From: Zerene cesonia
Taxonomy: Eukaryota; Arthropoda; Insecta; Lepidoptera; Pieridae
Assembly: GCF_012273895.1 (NCBI RefSeq)
Contig: NC_052120.1
Span: forward strand, 3,038,001 to 3,102,000
DNA length: 64,000 nucleotides
Reading direction: 5' to 3'
Shown: positions 50,818 to 62,805 of the stretch, one piece after another
How the letters are laid out: each line of letters starts with the position of its first letter
How positions within the stretch are numbered: the stretch's first letter is position 1
Made by a program: the position numbers and the translations under genes
The notes under the pieces: model-generated
The model's database searches: none
What the model was told of the DNA's origin: nothing
What the model saw: only the letters and a program-made list of their open reading frames with translations

Positions 50818-51995
50818 TAAGTTAATAGATAAATAATGGAATATATAATGTTATACATAAGTACAAACGCTTTGCATATTCCATTATACAAATAATTAGT
50901 TGACTTTTATATTAATAAAAATAAGTTAATTATTAGCTAACTGCACCAGGTATTTGAATTAATTACTAGTATTTGAATGTAATGGTAATTAATGTACTAA
51001 CATCTGAATTAATTAAACTTTAATAAATGTTTACCAAAAACATCCACTAAATTGCAAAATAAAATCAAACGCCCTAACACTTTCATTCATTACACGCTTA
51101 CATTTTACATTTTCTTTAGATGGCTTGTTTTTCTTATTTTCCTTTGCCTTATCTTTAGGATCTCGCCTCTCTAGGTAGGCTATATTTAGGGATTATTTCT
51201 AGTGCTTTTATGAGTTAACAGTGGCCTAACTATGACCATGGCAAAGTTGACCCAACCGAGAATCCAATCAAAAAAATCGTAGTAATACCCCGTCCATTAC
51301 AAAAAAAGATATAGCTAATATAATTGCAGAGCTGCATATTGAGTTGGCTTCTAAAGCCAATATAATTATATTTTTAAAAGAGGAATTATTTTTGTTATAT
51401 CGCAACGTTGAATACTTGAATTTGTAGTGCACTGTGTTGCTATAGAGATTGGCACCCTCAATCGTAGATGCTCGACGGCTCGGCCGATTCGGCTCATTTG
51501 TTTTTTAACGCTTTTGTTAAGACACAAGGAAGTTATGTACCTACGAAAGCTTGTAAAGTGTACTTAAGTAATATTATTTCTTTTTTTGATGCTGCAAATA
51601 TGCTAAACAGTTTAAAACTCGATTCATCAAATCTATTTCGAAACTTTAAATTTAGTTTTGTGAAGTGCACTAACCAGCTCAATAATAAATATAACACGCA
51701 ATACTAATTTCATGTTATTTTTAATTCATTTATTCAAAGTACTTTACATATAATATGTGTGTATGTGACGTATAAATTTGTTTATTTTTTTTTAAGTAAA
51801 AATACACATATTTCTAATATAACTTACCAATGGAAGGGCTCACCAGTAATACAGCTTATTGCCTAGTAGGGGACCATCGTTTTTTTGTAAGCATTATATG
51901 GTTAGGAAACATACTTGTTTTTAATTTATTTTTATTGTAAAATTAGAACGAGTGAATAAGTAATACGTATAACGTATAACATTATAATACGTGGA

Positions 51996-52039
51996 TTTAT
52001 TAGGGAAAATCATTGCCATCCATAAATTTCCCTAATAAA
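51996..52039. other. 13-bp perfect inverted repeat
   Basis: TTTATTAGGGAAA at 51996-52008 and TTTCCCTAATAAA at 52027-52039, with an 18-bp loop. No target duplication seen. Confidence 0.75.
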
Positions 52040-52609
52040 ATTGAGGCCCGCCTATACGGTTTTTAAGTTCCAATTATTTTAAGCTGTACTGGACATAGCG
52101 GATTTTTAATTAATTATTGGGTGGAACCATCAATTAGGGCGAAGAAAAAAAAGAAATATCCGTTGTTCCACCAACGTCCCAATTGACTTTCCATTGTCAA
52201 CCATCCTCATAATTAAAAGACATTAAGCAAAATAACAATCTTAATTATTTCATTAGCTAAATTATGATACGTTTTACTACGTAAAACTCATTGATGTTAT
52301 TGTGTTAAGTCATATTAAAGCACTTAAAGAATATGAAACACAAAATTACTGTATAAAGAATGTATGTACACACAACAAATAAGTAATCGTCATTCGTCAC
52401 ACCTTCCTTTTATTGATTGAAAACATACCTTGTTTGAAAAACAAACGTGTTCATACAAAAACGAGACATTTACGTCGATCGTGGTGGTGTGTTATGTTTT
52501 AAATCTTAAACTTGTACCTACCTACTGAAAAAGAAAGAAAAAAATCTATTGCCTTTATTCTATTGTACTATACTTAATTATATTCTAATATCCAAAACAC
52601 GAAAGTTTG

Positions 52610-52712
52610 TTTTTCTTATGTCATAGCTGGCAAAGAATCTGATGGGTCGCTTGATGGTAAGTGCTACCACCGCCCATAAACGTAAGTCATATAAATAAGG
52701 CGTAAGGCTCTA
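52610..52712 (-). mobile_element. SINE-like retroposon, fragment
   Basis: TTTTTCTTATGTCATAGCTG then GATGGTAAGTGCTACCACCG, the inverted tail of the same family, truncated after CCCATAAACG. Confidence 0.65.
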
Positions 52713-53591
52713 AAATGCATGGATGTCTGTTTGTTACTCTTTCACGGGAAACCTTCTGAACTAATCCGGCCGATACTTGTGCTACAGCACAATAAAGCAA
52801 AAAAAAATGGGATTTAATTATAAGAAAATACTCCTCCAGCAGAGATTGTCACATTTGCATTTTATACCGTTCGCTTGTCTAGAATAGATTAGATTTTTAG
52901 AGGAATATCAATCTAAAGTCTCGGCATAAGAAATATAACTGAACAAGAGCTGTGAGCAGCCATATTTATAGGTGCTGTATTTATCAGTCCTGCGCCCATC
53001 TGTAAGGTAAATAAAGCATGCTTTCATTTGTTCCTGCGTGCTGGTTCTTACAGAAGTTTCTACACTTATATTGTCTTTTCCAGAAAACTTTGTCTAGCGG
53101 CCACAGCTATTTTTAGTATACCAAGGGTATAACGTAACATGTTTCTAGAATGTAGTCTAGTAGAAGTAGGCTAGAACGAATGTACTTGATTTTTCGTATA
53201 GCGAATTCTGTTATGGGGTATTGGGCAAATGCTAAGCATCAGTTTCTCTGATCGATTTTCTTAAAGTGATCAGCCTTCTGTCTCCTGAGAGATCGATACG
53301 TTTCTTTTGACCACGCTTTAAATAGTTAATAGTTTAATTATAAGTGTTTGAGGTTCAATTAAACTGACTCATTAAGACGCCATTTCAATCGACTTTAAAT
53401 AGACCGATTTTATTCAAACTTTCTATATTTATCAAAGATCGATAACTATACATTAATTTCATGAATTTGTCTTGCTATCGCGATTGGAATTAAATCATTT
53501 TTTTACGTGTGCTCTTTGTAAGAGGAAGTAAGACAATGTTGTTGATGCCAAGCCATTACAGTGTGTTTTGTTTTTTTAACTATATTTATTA

Positions 53592-53785
53592 CTAGCTGCG
53601 CCCCGCGGTTTCACCCGCGTAAGTCCGTATCCCCTACGAATATCGGGATAAAAAGTTGCCTATATGTTATTCCAGTTGTCCAGCTGTCTTCGTACCAAAT
53701 TTCATTGCAATCGGTTCAGTAGTGAAAGAGCAACAAACACACACACACATCCTTACAAACTTGCGCATTTATAATATTAGTAGGA
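53592..53785 (-). mobile_element. Lep1-type Helitron
   Basis: Minus-strand copy from CTAGCTGCGCCCCGCGG to TATTAGTAGGA, with T and A flanks as expected for Helitron insertion. It contains a (CA)n stretch (CAACAAACACACACACACAT) and lacks part of the TTTTTGCG block. In the largest beat intron. Confidence 0.9.
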
Positions 53786-53836
53786 TTAATTGATTAATTA
53801 ATTAATAGGATAGGACTAGCAGGATTTGTCAATCCT

Positions 53837-53890
53837 TACTGTAACCCAACTGTTCTACGCTGCCGCGTTAACCACTATACGCAGGAGTCG
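53837..53890 (-). repeat. tRNA-like A-box fragment
   Basis: On the minus strand, GCGTATAGTGGTTAACGCGG resembles a tRNA D-arm/A box (TAGTGGTTAACGC). No B box follows. It may be a SINE head, next to a Helitron. Confidence 0.35.
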
Positions 53891-54993
53891 GTATTTTCGT
53901 ATTATCCATAAATAACTATAATTTAAAGTTCAAAACGTTCAGTCAAAAGTCTAACCTTTAATTTAGAATGCACTCCACTCCCTTGTTGAAGTTAGAAGCA
54001 TTAATTGAAACTTCATCAACATACCCATTAGAAATTCTAACTGTTCCACTTTAAAGACAATATGTAGATTCATCTCGTATGTAATTTCGTGCACACGTGT
54101 AACAAAAATATCACGCTTTACCGGAATTAATTATACATATTTTGAACATAAATACATCAAAGTAATATCAAATGAAAAGCGCGGTATTTAATATGCAAAC
54201 GGCCAAATGAGGTTGTATAAAATTTTACGCTGTAACATAACCTTAAAATAAGCAAGCAATGCTAATTTTAGATTAATGTATAGTCCTTAGCAACGCTATC
54301 CTAAGCTTACACCAACTCGGCCAATAGTTTAAGCTGGTTGTAGCGTCATCATTTACATCATGTCATTTTGTTTTTTTTTTATTCAATGTTGAATGCAATG
54401 CGTTCAAATAGGTAAAAACCGTAATGGTAATAAAAAAAAATAACATTTTTATGAAAAAAAAATTTGTACCAATCAAATCTTTTCAAAAATGTAATAAATA
54501 GGTATATATTTCTATACATATATTTATATACAAAAACCTTTTATAACAAAACTGTTTACCTTTATACTAAAAATGCCCTTTTCGTAAAAATGCTTAGTAG
54601 TCTGCTTTACACACAATTTTCCAATATCTGAATTCAGTCTTTTTGTGAATATCTTCACTCAGTGTACAAAGACATTTTCACTAAAATAACGGAGTTGGCA
54701 TTTCAACCACAACAACAGATAATTACATCAAGCTCGTAAAAAGCACATTTTGTAAGATCCTAATAAAAAACTTCTTAATTTAAATACTATATCAACCGTG
54801 CTTCAATTTAACTCTATTCCCCAACTATAAAACTTCAAGGACGGATGGACGCCAGAATTTTATGAAGGATAAAGAATTTTCTCATCGTGGGACCAAACTT
54901 GCTTGTGCTTGAAACTTGTAAAAAAAATACTCGATATGTTAACTTGATATAAAATACTGATAAAAGAATAAATACTACGGTTTTATCCGTATT

Positions 54994-55170
54994 ATCTCTT
55001 TTAATATCAAATGCGAAAGTACCTATTCCTGTCTCTTCTCGTGAAGAGAGACAGGAATAAACACTAAATCGATTGGGATGAAATTTGGTACAGAGATAGT
55101 TATATAAGACCTGAGGAAAGATATAGGATATTTTTTTTATACCGGAAATCCCACGAGAACCGGAAACATG
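54994..55170 (+). mobile_element. Degraded Helitron-like repeat with internal foldback
   Basis: Keeps the family blocks AATATCAAATGCGAAAGTAC and GATTGGGATGAAATTTGGTA, but the middle is replaced by a 12-bp inverted repeat ATTCCTGTCTCT (55025-55036) and its complement (55047-55058). Confidence 0.55.
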
Positions 55171-56543
55171 TGGACTCTTGCCCATGTTTCCGGTCTGTCT
55201 ATCTTTTTCTCGGACTGTCTATCTTTGACTGCGCTGACGAATTCACAAGAATATATTTATAACATAATTAAATATTACGTGTCTTGTATTCCTATCATTC
55301 TTTTTAAATATCGCATTCATGCAGATTCATTACATATACATAGTCATGTCTACAGTCTACAGTGCTCCAGAATTAAATCCAAGTATAAATAATATTAATA
55401 AGCATGCATCGCCAAATTTGTGTTGCTTAACTCGCGAACAGTTCTACCTATTCTGTATTATTTTCCCACTTATTTTGGTTAAGACACAAGTAATGTTCTT
55501 ACGGAAAGACAAACTACGTAAATTGTAACGCAACACTTGTCTTTTCCCATACAAACCACTCTGTTAATAACTGTCAGACATTTGACGTCAAACAAAGACA
55601 AGTCAAAAGGTGAGTCTTTAATTAGTATAATAACTGATAAAAATGCCTACCCGGAGGGAGTTGGAGCGAGCATTTAAAATTAGAATTAAATCTTTTTTTG
55701 TTTCACACCCATACATACATACCATTTCATATACAGAATGTATTAGTATTTAAAAAAATCCGTGTCCAAAAATGGGCACAGAAATAAACAACTTTAGTAC
55801 TAAACACTAAGGTAAGAAGACCTAAAAAAGTCACTTTGTACAGTATGAAGTGCTGGGTTTCATTATTCTTTAATTAACACCATTGCTAATACGCCAGCTC
55901 TGTTAGTGCCGTTAAAAATGCATCCAAAAAGGCCGAGTCGAAGAGGCACGTGCCAAAATCGGAATTGCGCTGACTTTGCAGCCACATGTATGCTTTGCCA
56001 AAACTAATCGAAACTTTGAATAAGAAAAATGTGGCTTTTGACGGGAGTGGAGCTCTACACAAAAGGTCACGTCACCGCACTGTTATACTCGTACTTAAAT
56101 AAACAGTTGGAAATGGCTCTTATTCTACGTATATGCTGGTGTAGCTTACATTTCAAATGCTTACCTACGGTACCGTTTCAACAAACCCCTATCGGCTTTG
56201 ATGTTTATACACGTTCTAATCAAAATTCTGTCAACCTCATCAATAGCATTAAAGCCTGTTCTGATTATTAACATCACATCAATAGATAATTATATTATTG
56301 ATGCATTTCGATGAATAGTCATCAGTACGCACCGAAAATAAAAGAGATATATAACAGAGAGAATAAAATATTTCCTAGTTTTAAAATACTTGGAAGGACA
56401 ATTATTAGAAGAAGGTATGTCTCAGCACTCAGAATCAGCCTTGGCGTGTAACATCGCATTAACCCACCATTATAAGTTTCCCAAGAGCATGAATAATATA
56501 TTTTACATATCATCTCAACTTGAGTCCAATATGTAACAACGAA

Positions 56544-56738
56544 TCCTACTAATATTATAAATGCGAAAGTTTGTAAGGATGTGTGTATTTGCTGGTATTT
56601 TGACGCAAAAACTACTGAACCGATTGCAATGAAATTTGGTACGTAGACAGCTGGAGAACTGGAATAATATATAGACAACTTTTTATCCCGATATTCGGGG
56701 ATACGGACTTACGTTGTGAAACCGCGGGGCGCAGCTAG
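56544..56738 (+). mobile_element. Lep1-type Helitron
   Basis: Complete copy from TCCTACTAATATTATAAATG (after A) to GGGGCGCAGCTAG (before T). It is missing a few bases around the GATATTCGGGGATACGG block. In the largest beat intron, about 230 bp upstream of the LINE remnant. Confidence 0.9.
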
Positions 56739-56928
56739 TACTGAATATAAAATATTCCAACTGAGGTATAATGAAACAGAAAATCCAATATGGATCTTTT
56801 TAAATTGGTTCGAGAATGATTGATTAAAACAATTTCACCGTATTAGCAAAGGCATTTCCATCTCATTACGTTTTAGGTGGGTTTATCGAAAATGAAAGCA
56901 TAATTTTGCAGCATTATTTAGTTATATG

Positions 56929-56978
56929 GAACATTCGTATTATAATGTGACATGAGTCACATTATAATGCGAATGTTC
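56929..56978. other. 50-bp foldback at the edge of the LINE remnant
   Basis: GAACATTCGTATTATAATGT (to 56951) and its complement (56956-56978) pair over 23 bp with one mismatch around a 4-base loop ATGA. The right arm reads into the LINE frame (ANVHVTNIIKH). Confidence 0.75.
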
Positions 56979-57917
56979 ACGTGACTAACATCATTAAACA
57001 TTGTAAATATCTATGATATTTATATGCCGATGACATACAATTATAAATTTCGTTCATGGTGAGGGAGATGGGTACTGCCTTGACAAAGTTTCAAGAGGAT
57101 TTTAGTAACATTACTACATGGTCAAAAAGTAACTGCCTGGTTTTAAATCCAAATAAAAATAAATATATGATACTAGGTACAAGGTACCAAATTAATGCCA
57201 TCGCAAATCAAAATCCATGTTTGTCAATTAACGGAGAACCAATAGAAAGGGTAATTGAGGCACGCAATTTACGTGTAGTCTTTGACGAATCCTTACGGTT
57301 CAATAGTCATATAATGAATTTATCTAGAAATTGCTGCTATCGTTTAAAATTGTTGCACAGAATAAGAAATTACCTCAATGTAAATGTCCGTAAATTATTA
57401 TGTGAATCAATGATTCTTTTAAAATTTATTTCTATAGCACTGTTATTTGCCTTCGGTTACTGGCAACAACTAAAAAAATAATACAGCGGGTACAAAATGC
57501 TTGCATTCGTTTTTGTCACAACATTCCAAGTCGAGCTCATGTTACCCCGTATTTGAATAACAATAACATGTTGATAATGGATTATCGACACCAATTGCAG
57601 CTTGCGACACTTCTATTTAACGTCGTCAAGTATATAGTGCCATCTTATTTGTAGAAAAAAATTAAAGTGGTTGTCTGATTCCAATACAACCCACGAAACA
57701 CGGTACAAGGACGTAGTGATGGAGGTGCCCCTCCACAGGGTAGCTTTTAATATAGTGCCTCTAAATGCCGGAATGACCTACCACCGCCAATACGTAATAC
57801 TAAAAACTATTATGTATACGTATTAGTATAGTATACGTATTAGGCTTTAAAAATGAATTGAAAAAACATCTACTCATTTTGCAAAAAGGTTCTGAGGTTG
57901 AGACACCAAGCACGTGA
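56968..57917 (+). pseudogene. Second LINE reverse transcriptase remnant (C-terminal part)
   Basis: Begins just upstream of the catalytic motif LYADDIQL (YADD at 57023-57034), with a TGA before it and a TAA after it in frame. A long open stretch at 57056-57481 follows, with WSKSNCLVLNPNKNKYMILG, the block EARNLRVVFDESLRF, and NCCYRLKLLHRIRNYL. A one-base shift near 57478 leads to IQRVQNACIRFCHNIP and VTPYLN, and a distal block FKNELKKHLLILQKG ends at TGA 57915-57917. This is the palm end and thumb/C-terminal region of a Jockey/CR1-like LINE, different from the element at 12.9 kb. It lies antisense within the largest beat intron. The AT-rich stretch to about 58200 is probably its 3' UTR. Confidence 0.85.
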
Positions 57918-58240
57918 CTGTCTGGTATTGGTGCTGCAGTTTTTAGGCGCAATAGATTTATTTATTTATTATCCTGGTATTGGTATTGTCTATTCGTTTA
58001 TAATTTTATTTAATTGTTATTATCGTATATAAGAATGTAATGTGTATGTGTGTTCTGTAAATTTGGTATTTATTTATATAAATATTATATATACATTTTA
58101 CATTTTACATTGTTTTATATTATTGTACTTATTTTTATTTTTTCATTATTTTTGTTTCTTCCTTTTACCTGTACGCTGCTACTGTTAGGGGGTCAGTAGG
58201 GTGTCCACTTAAAATCAATGGAAAGTCTAAGTTTCTTAAA

Positions 58241-58423
58241 TTTTTTTTCTATGTTACAGTCAGCAATGGAGCTGGTGGGACGCCTGATGGTAAGCGCTAC
58301 CACCGTCCATGAGCATTTAGAGAGGCATAAGGTCCATTGCAGACCTTACGCCTCTACAAATGGATTGCCGACTTTTTGGGAAGGGATTAAGAAAGGATTG
58401 GCGATAGGAATAAAGGTAAATTT
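58241..58423 (-). mobile_element. SINE-like retroposon
   Basis: T-rich start TTTTTTTTCTATGTTACAGT, then CTGATGGTAAGCGCTACCAC, GCATAAGGTCCATTGCAGAC and GGAAGGGATTAAGAAAGGAT. About 180 bp. It directly follows the presumed 3' UTR of the LINE at 57 kb; the frames read through it are not genes. Confidence 0.72.
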
Positions 58424-59073
58424 TTATAACTTTACCTTGTATAAATAAATGAATTTTCTTCTTCTCTTCTTTCTTCATGTACACAATTGTAATCGTATCA
58501 TCTAAACCCAACTATTAGAAGTAGAACCGTAGTGAATATGGTGTCCAAATATTTTCGCATTTTTATTAAATCGTATTAAATAATTTCGTATGAAATTAAA
58601 GATTATGTAATTAATTAAGAATAATTTAGATCGGTTATTACAGGAACTAAATATCGAATAAATCGTCGTTATTATAAATGGATGAATTTGCGTTTCAACG
58701 GCATTTAAAAGCTGTTGGCGAATGGTACTCATCCGGTTCAGCCGGCTATTCTTTTAGTCTTAAAAATACTCGTTAAAAATCATAGTTAATTAACATTACT
58801 TTCCAACATTCCGTGGTTTGTTATAGAAAGTAAAAAAAGGTCGGTAAAAATTGCCATATATTATTAGTCGTAAGCTACATAGTGTAACATATCTTTTTTA
58901 TACATATAAGATTAACATACAATAGGCAAAGACCAAAATCTCTGGATCAATCGAGACAAACGACATGAGAAACTTCTCAAAACTATGATGAAACTAATTC
59001 CTTTCATTCTGAAACGTATTTAAAAATGAAATAAGCTATCTCTGCTAATATCTCGGATTAAACTTAAATTTGG

Positions 59074-59493
59074 TTCTAGAAAAATGGATTACGCTATAAA
59101 GTTTTCTGGTGCTTTGAAAATGGGTGATTTTCTAGATTTTAAGGCGCTCTTTTTCAATTTCCACATCTCGTATTTGCCAATGGCGCCGTCATATTGAGAA
59201 AATGGCATCTAAAAGCAGTTTTTTGACGATGTGTGGTTCTAGTTTGCTTTCTGGTTTACGAGCAAAATGTTTATGTATAAAATTAGCCTTAAGAGTATTA
59301 TTTCCTACAATGTATACTCCCGTAATTTTTTTCCTACAGTTCAAGTTAATTTCGCCGTGCGGAGTAGCCGCAAAGTGTATTTTTAGACCAGTTAAATGAA
59401 CTTTATAATTTTGGTTTTCAGGTTGGACAAATTTATTTCGACTGGAACACAAAAGTTCAACAGTTAAAAATAAATGAAAAATATTTTTTCGAG
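59074..59493 (-). pseudogene. Possible decayed coding remnant, two frames
   Basis: On the minus strand a stop-free frame of about 100 codons (TAA upstream, TGA at 59189-59191) includes YKVHLTGLKIHFAATPHGEI, LNCRKKITGVYIVGNN and HKHFARKPESKLEPHIVKKL. Where it stops, a second frame carries MPFSQYDGAIGKYEMWKLKK and SALKSRKSPIFKAPENF until TAA near 59074. Both parts are Lys-rich and read like protein, and a one-base shift would link them, which suggests a broken transposon gene or pseudogene. No known family is recognised and there is no ATG near the start of the first part. It could still be chance, as the plus strand has a shorter frame over the same bases. It lies in the largest beat intron, same strand as the gene. 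Confidence 0.3.
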
Positions 59494-60138
59494 GTTATAT
59501 TCGGACTTTTATTGGAGGGTTTCTCGCCACAATACAAGCAGCAATCAAGTACCGGGAAGTTAATTGGACCTGAATGTCACTTTGGTTCTGTGGCTACAGC
59601 GTGAGCGACGATTCAAGGACTGAGTTCCTCCTTTCCTGAGCTCCTAAAAACTTACTGCCTAGTCAATTTTATGCCGGTAAATAAAATTTGTCAAGAAATA
59701 CATTAGACGTTAAATGCTTAACTTTTTATTATTATTTTAAGTATTTCTCTTGGAGAATGTATTATTATTTATTGCTATAGAGTGAGAGCGCACAGTGACG
59801 CCGGTTACTAGATGCTTATTTTTTAACAGAAACACAAAAGTTTGAACCTAATTATTATTAAATACTATTTTAGATTTTGCGATGTCTAGAAAAACTAAAA
59901 CAACAACAAATTAATGATATTATTGATTTCATAAAAATCGCACGCACATAATTTCATTTCTTACTCACATGAATAGATTAATACGTATTTCTTGTTGTAA
60001 TCTAACGTTACTGAGCAAACTAATCTCTATTTCTTTATATTTAATGAATATCAAATCTTACTTTCTACAATATACTATCCAGTCTCAGTTCTAACCTTAA
60101 CAGTTCTGGAAACAACATCGTGTCATCACGTCACTTAC

Positions 60139-60274
60139 CCACGACATGCATAGCACCATGTACTTGGGCGGTGAGGAAGGAAGGTGCATCGGCTGAGACC
60201 TCACAGGTGTACCGCCCATGAGCGGTCCGTGTGGCCGACTTTATTGTCAACTTCTCCGCGTCGCTCTCGTCACG
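60139..60274 (-). CDS. beat: Beat-family exon: C-terminal half of first Ig domain
   Basis: 136-nt exon encoding 45 residues plus one base. It begins in phase 0 after an acceptor TTTGCAG and ends at a perfect donor G^GTAAGT. The peptide starts RDESDAEKLTIKSA and contains HGRYTCEVSADAPSF, the strand-F region of an Ig fold with the second disulfide cysteine, followed by the EVSA(D/E)APSF signature typical of Beat proteins. It ends AMHVV plus a G that joins AC of the next exon to make Asp. No in-frame stop. The preceding exon should carry the first Ig cysteine and the WYK-type motif; I searched 60275-64000 on this strand and did not find it, so it probably lies beyond the window. Confidence is high because motif, phase and splice sites agree. 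Confidence 0.9.
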
Positions 60275-61221
60275 CTGCAAACACAAGTAGCAGTTAGTGA
60301 ACGAATTTCTTATTAGACTAGATATAAGTAAAATACAAGCAAAAAATATATTTCTGGTTAATATTTTTGAATACTGAAACCGGTTTTTACCTATTTTACT
60401 TTGTTTAGCTTATTATTTAAATAGGCTTAATGTCTTACTTTTCAAACACACTGGTTTATTAACATTCACACAAATTCTAAGATTCACTACATCTCCTCTG
60501 TGTACATTAACATTCACCGGTGTATGTTCGATAACATAATATATCTTAATCATGATTTGTTAAAAATCCAGGCAAACATTTTTATGTAATAAGTTATTAG
60601 AAATCTAGCTTAAGATTTGTATACCTAGTTTAAAAATATTCTTTAATATATTACGTTATTTTTAAACCTTTTATGAAAATTAAAGTGGAGTTATTAAGTA
60701 AAATACCCAATACATTCCGTATAAGGCAACCGCTTAAGCCCACAGACGTAAGTTTTGGCACATAGTACTATCGTGTTGGCATCTAGTAAGCCAACCGACT
60801 TAGCCTGGCCACAGTCCCTCGCCAAGTTTCAAAAATAGATAGAAAAAACTGGTTACACCAATAAACAACATAAAATAAATTAGACTTAAGGCCGCAATTA
60901 TTATGTATCTTTACATTCCTATGTTACTAATTATTTATAGATATGAAAAACAGTGTCCGACTTTCTTCCAAGTCGCAACGGATAGAAGTGATGATATTAT
61001 TGGTGTGTGTCTCGAGATTAGAGGTCTATATAGGCTACTTTTTACCGCTTTGAAACTTTCCATTTCCATGGAAATTCCGTATGGAAATTACCACCACACA
61101 GGCGAAGACGCTGGCAAGTTGCCAAGCTAAAATGAAGCTACTTGTACATTCTATTATATTCAAATAACATAATTAGGTATATCTTTAAAAAATAATTAAA
61201 AAAACTTTAAATCCTCCACCA

Positions 61222-61290
61222 AACGCACTCAGCAGTAGTGATTCAGTAGTATACGGCATACGTTATTAAATCAGTACTGCTGAGTGCGTT
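61222..61290. other. 69-bp hairpin, 22-bp stem
   Basis: AACGCACTCAGCAGTAGTGA (plus TT) at 61222-61243 pairs with AATCAGTACTGCTGAGTGCG (plus TT) at 61269-61290, with one mismatch in 22 and a 25-nt loop. The stem does not extend beyond these ends. The size and shape fit a pre-miRNA or a small foldback element. Located in the intron upstream of the first detected beat exon. Confidence 0.7.
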
Positions 61291-62805
61291 GTTTATTTCA
61301 TAAAAATAATAAATGTTAAAATTCTAAAAGAGAAGAAGTACGCAAATACACAGACTATAGAATATGAACAAAAGTTCACAATCACCGTTGTTGATTCTAG
61401 TATTTTATTTTTTAGAAATGTACTAACCTCGAATGTCTGTAGGTGACAAAATGTCATTCCGCATTGTTCTTGCCTCGAGATGTCGAATTTATTTAATTGA
61501 ATTTTTAACGATCTGTATTAAAAGTATTTGTAACCTTTTCACTATAAAATAATATATAATAGCATTGTATTTAAGTAAAATGTTCAACATTTTGTCAATC
61601 TAATTTAATTAAAAAGTTAATTCATGTATACGCTTTTTAATAGGATTCCTCATAATATTGAGGAGTTTATTAGTGCTAAATCCTATATAATTTTTATTAA
61701 AGAGTGAATATCATAGCATTAACGGTTATATGGAATATGAAAATCCATGGAATGTCGTCGCTTTGGAACAACAGGAATGTTCTTTGGCATCATTAGTATG
61801 ATAAACATAATATTATGTAAAGTTAAACTATGTAATTGACATGATTTTAAGCAACTAGTCTAGGAGCTTCTTGTCGGCTTTTGTTTGTAGAAATTTCTAT
61901 CCAAACCAGTGGTAAATGGTGAAACTATGTTATGTCGATTGAAAAGTGCTTCTAAAAGAAGCCTAATTGAATACATAAATGTATGGTTTAATTCGTTTAT
62001 ATGTTATTTTGGAGCAATGATTATGATAATGATAGTATAGCATATTGACTAACAAGCTGCTCGTCTCCTCTCCGCCCAGGTTGTCGTTCTAAGTTTTTAA
62101 CAAGCGTCAGTCTTATTCCGAGCATAGATAAATTCAACGAACCGAGATTTCTTAAAAATTATGCATAGGTACATGAAGATAAAAGATTTTTTTCATACAT
62201 TGATATTTGCAAGCCAACCATATTTTCTTGTGAACTCGTATGATAAGATGTATACTATGTTCTGATTAGAGTTTGAATATCTCTATATTGCAATGGCCAT
62301 TGCCATCGCCATTTACACGGCACGAACGGCCACGTGTACGAACAAACAATTGAAAAGTTCACTGAAAGACCTTTGCACAAAGCTAGCGGAACATGTAACC
62401 GACTTAGCGGCGTTTATAAGGTCTTTGAATTAAAGAAGTTCAATTCAATATCTGTTTTATGCAGTCAATTGGCTGAAGTTTGCTAAATTACAAGTACCGA
62501 GTCTGTGCTCTAGATGATAGGGGAACGATAAAAGGAATGTATTCAGTGTATATAATACATTACGTATGCTTATATTACTTCAGTCTCTCAAATGTTCTAG
62601 ATGCATGGACGGATTCGTTTCTATATAATAAATTGGCTTAATTCTTAATTTGGATACATTGCCTGTACACTCTATAATTTCAATTTCTTTTTTGGACATT
62701 GGAGAGATTGAAATAAATGTTCTTCCAAAAACCATTCGTTGAATATAACGAGCATGAGTAAGTATGGTCTTTATAAATATAGCTATCAAATTTAGCCTCT
62801 TGTGT

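Larger units (their letters stand above)
46115..60138 (-). other. beat: beat intron of about 14.0 kb
   Basis: From donor GTAAGT at 60138 to acceptor TTTGCAG at 46115. Contains Helitrons, a LINE remnant, retroposons, the GC-rich block and foldbacks. Stretches 46433-49690, 50818-52609, 52713-53591 and 55171-56543 hold nothing recognised beyond the inverted repeat at 51996. Frames such as 55168-55392 and 56029-56271 are not supported. Confidence 0.7.
30293..60274 (-). other. beat: beaten path-family gene body, partial (four internal exons)
   Basis: Four minus-strand exons join in one frame into most of a two-Ig-domain Beat protein. Exons are 60274-60139, 46114-45981, 43187-43068 and 30437-30293; introns are about 14,024, 2,793 and 12,630 bp. 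Intron phases match at every junction (1, 0, 0) and all splice sites are AG/GT. Beat proteins in Drosophila are neuronal Ig-superfamily ligands for Side-family receptors, acting in motor axon guidance and target choice; the role here is inferred from family. The join MHVV-D-LPISDPELNG across the 14-kb intron reproduces the family's hallmark linker between the two Ig domains. Signal peptide and first half of Ig1 are missing, as is a certain C-terminus. Paralog (beat-I to VII type) cannot be settled by eye. Introns carry many transposable-element insertions. Confidence 0.87.

Noticed and set aside
56322..56678. 118-codon minus-strand frame with hydrophobic segments
   Set aside because: It overlaps the Helitron at 56544-56738 and is AT-driven; no motif.
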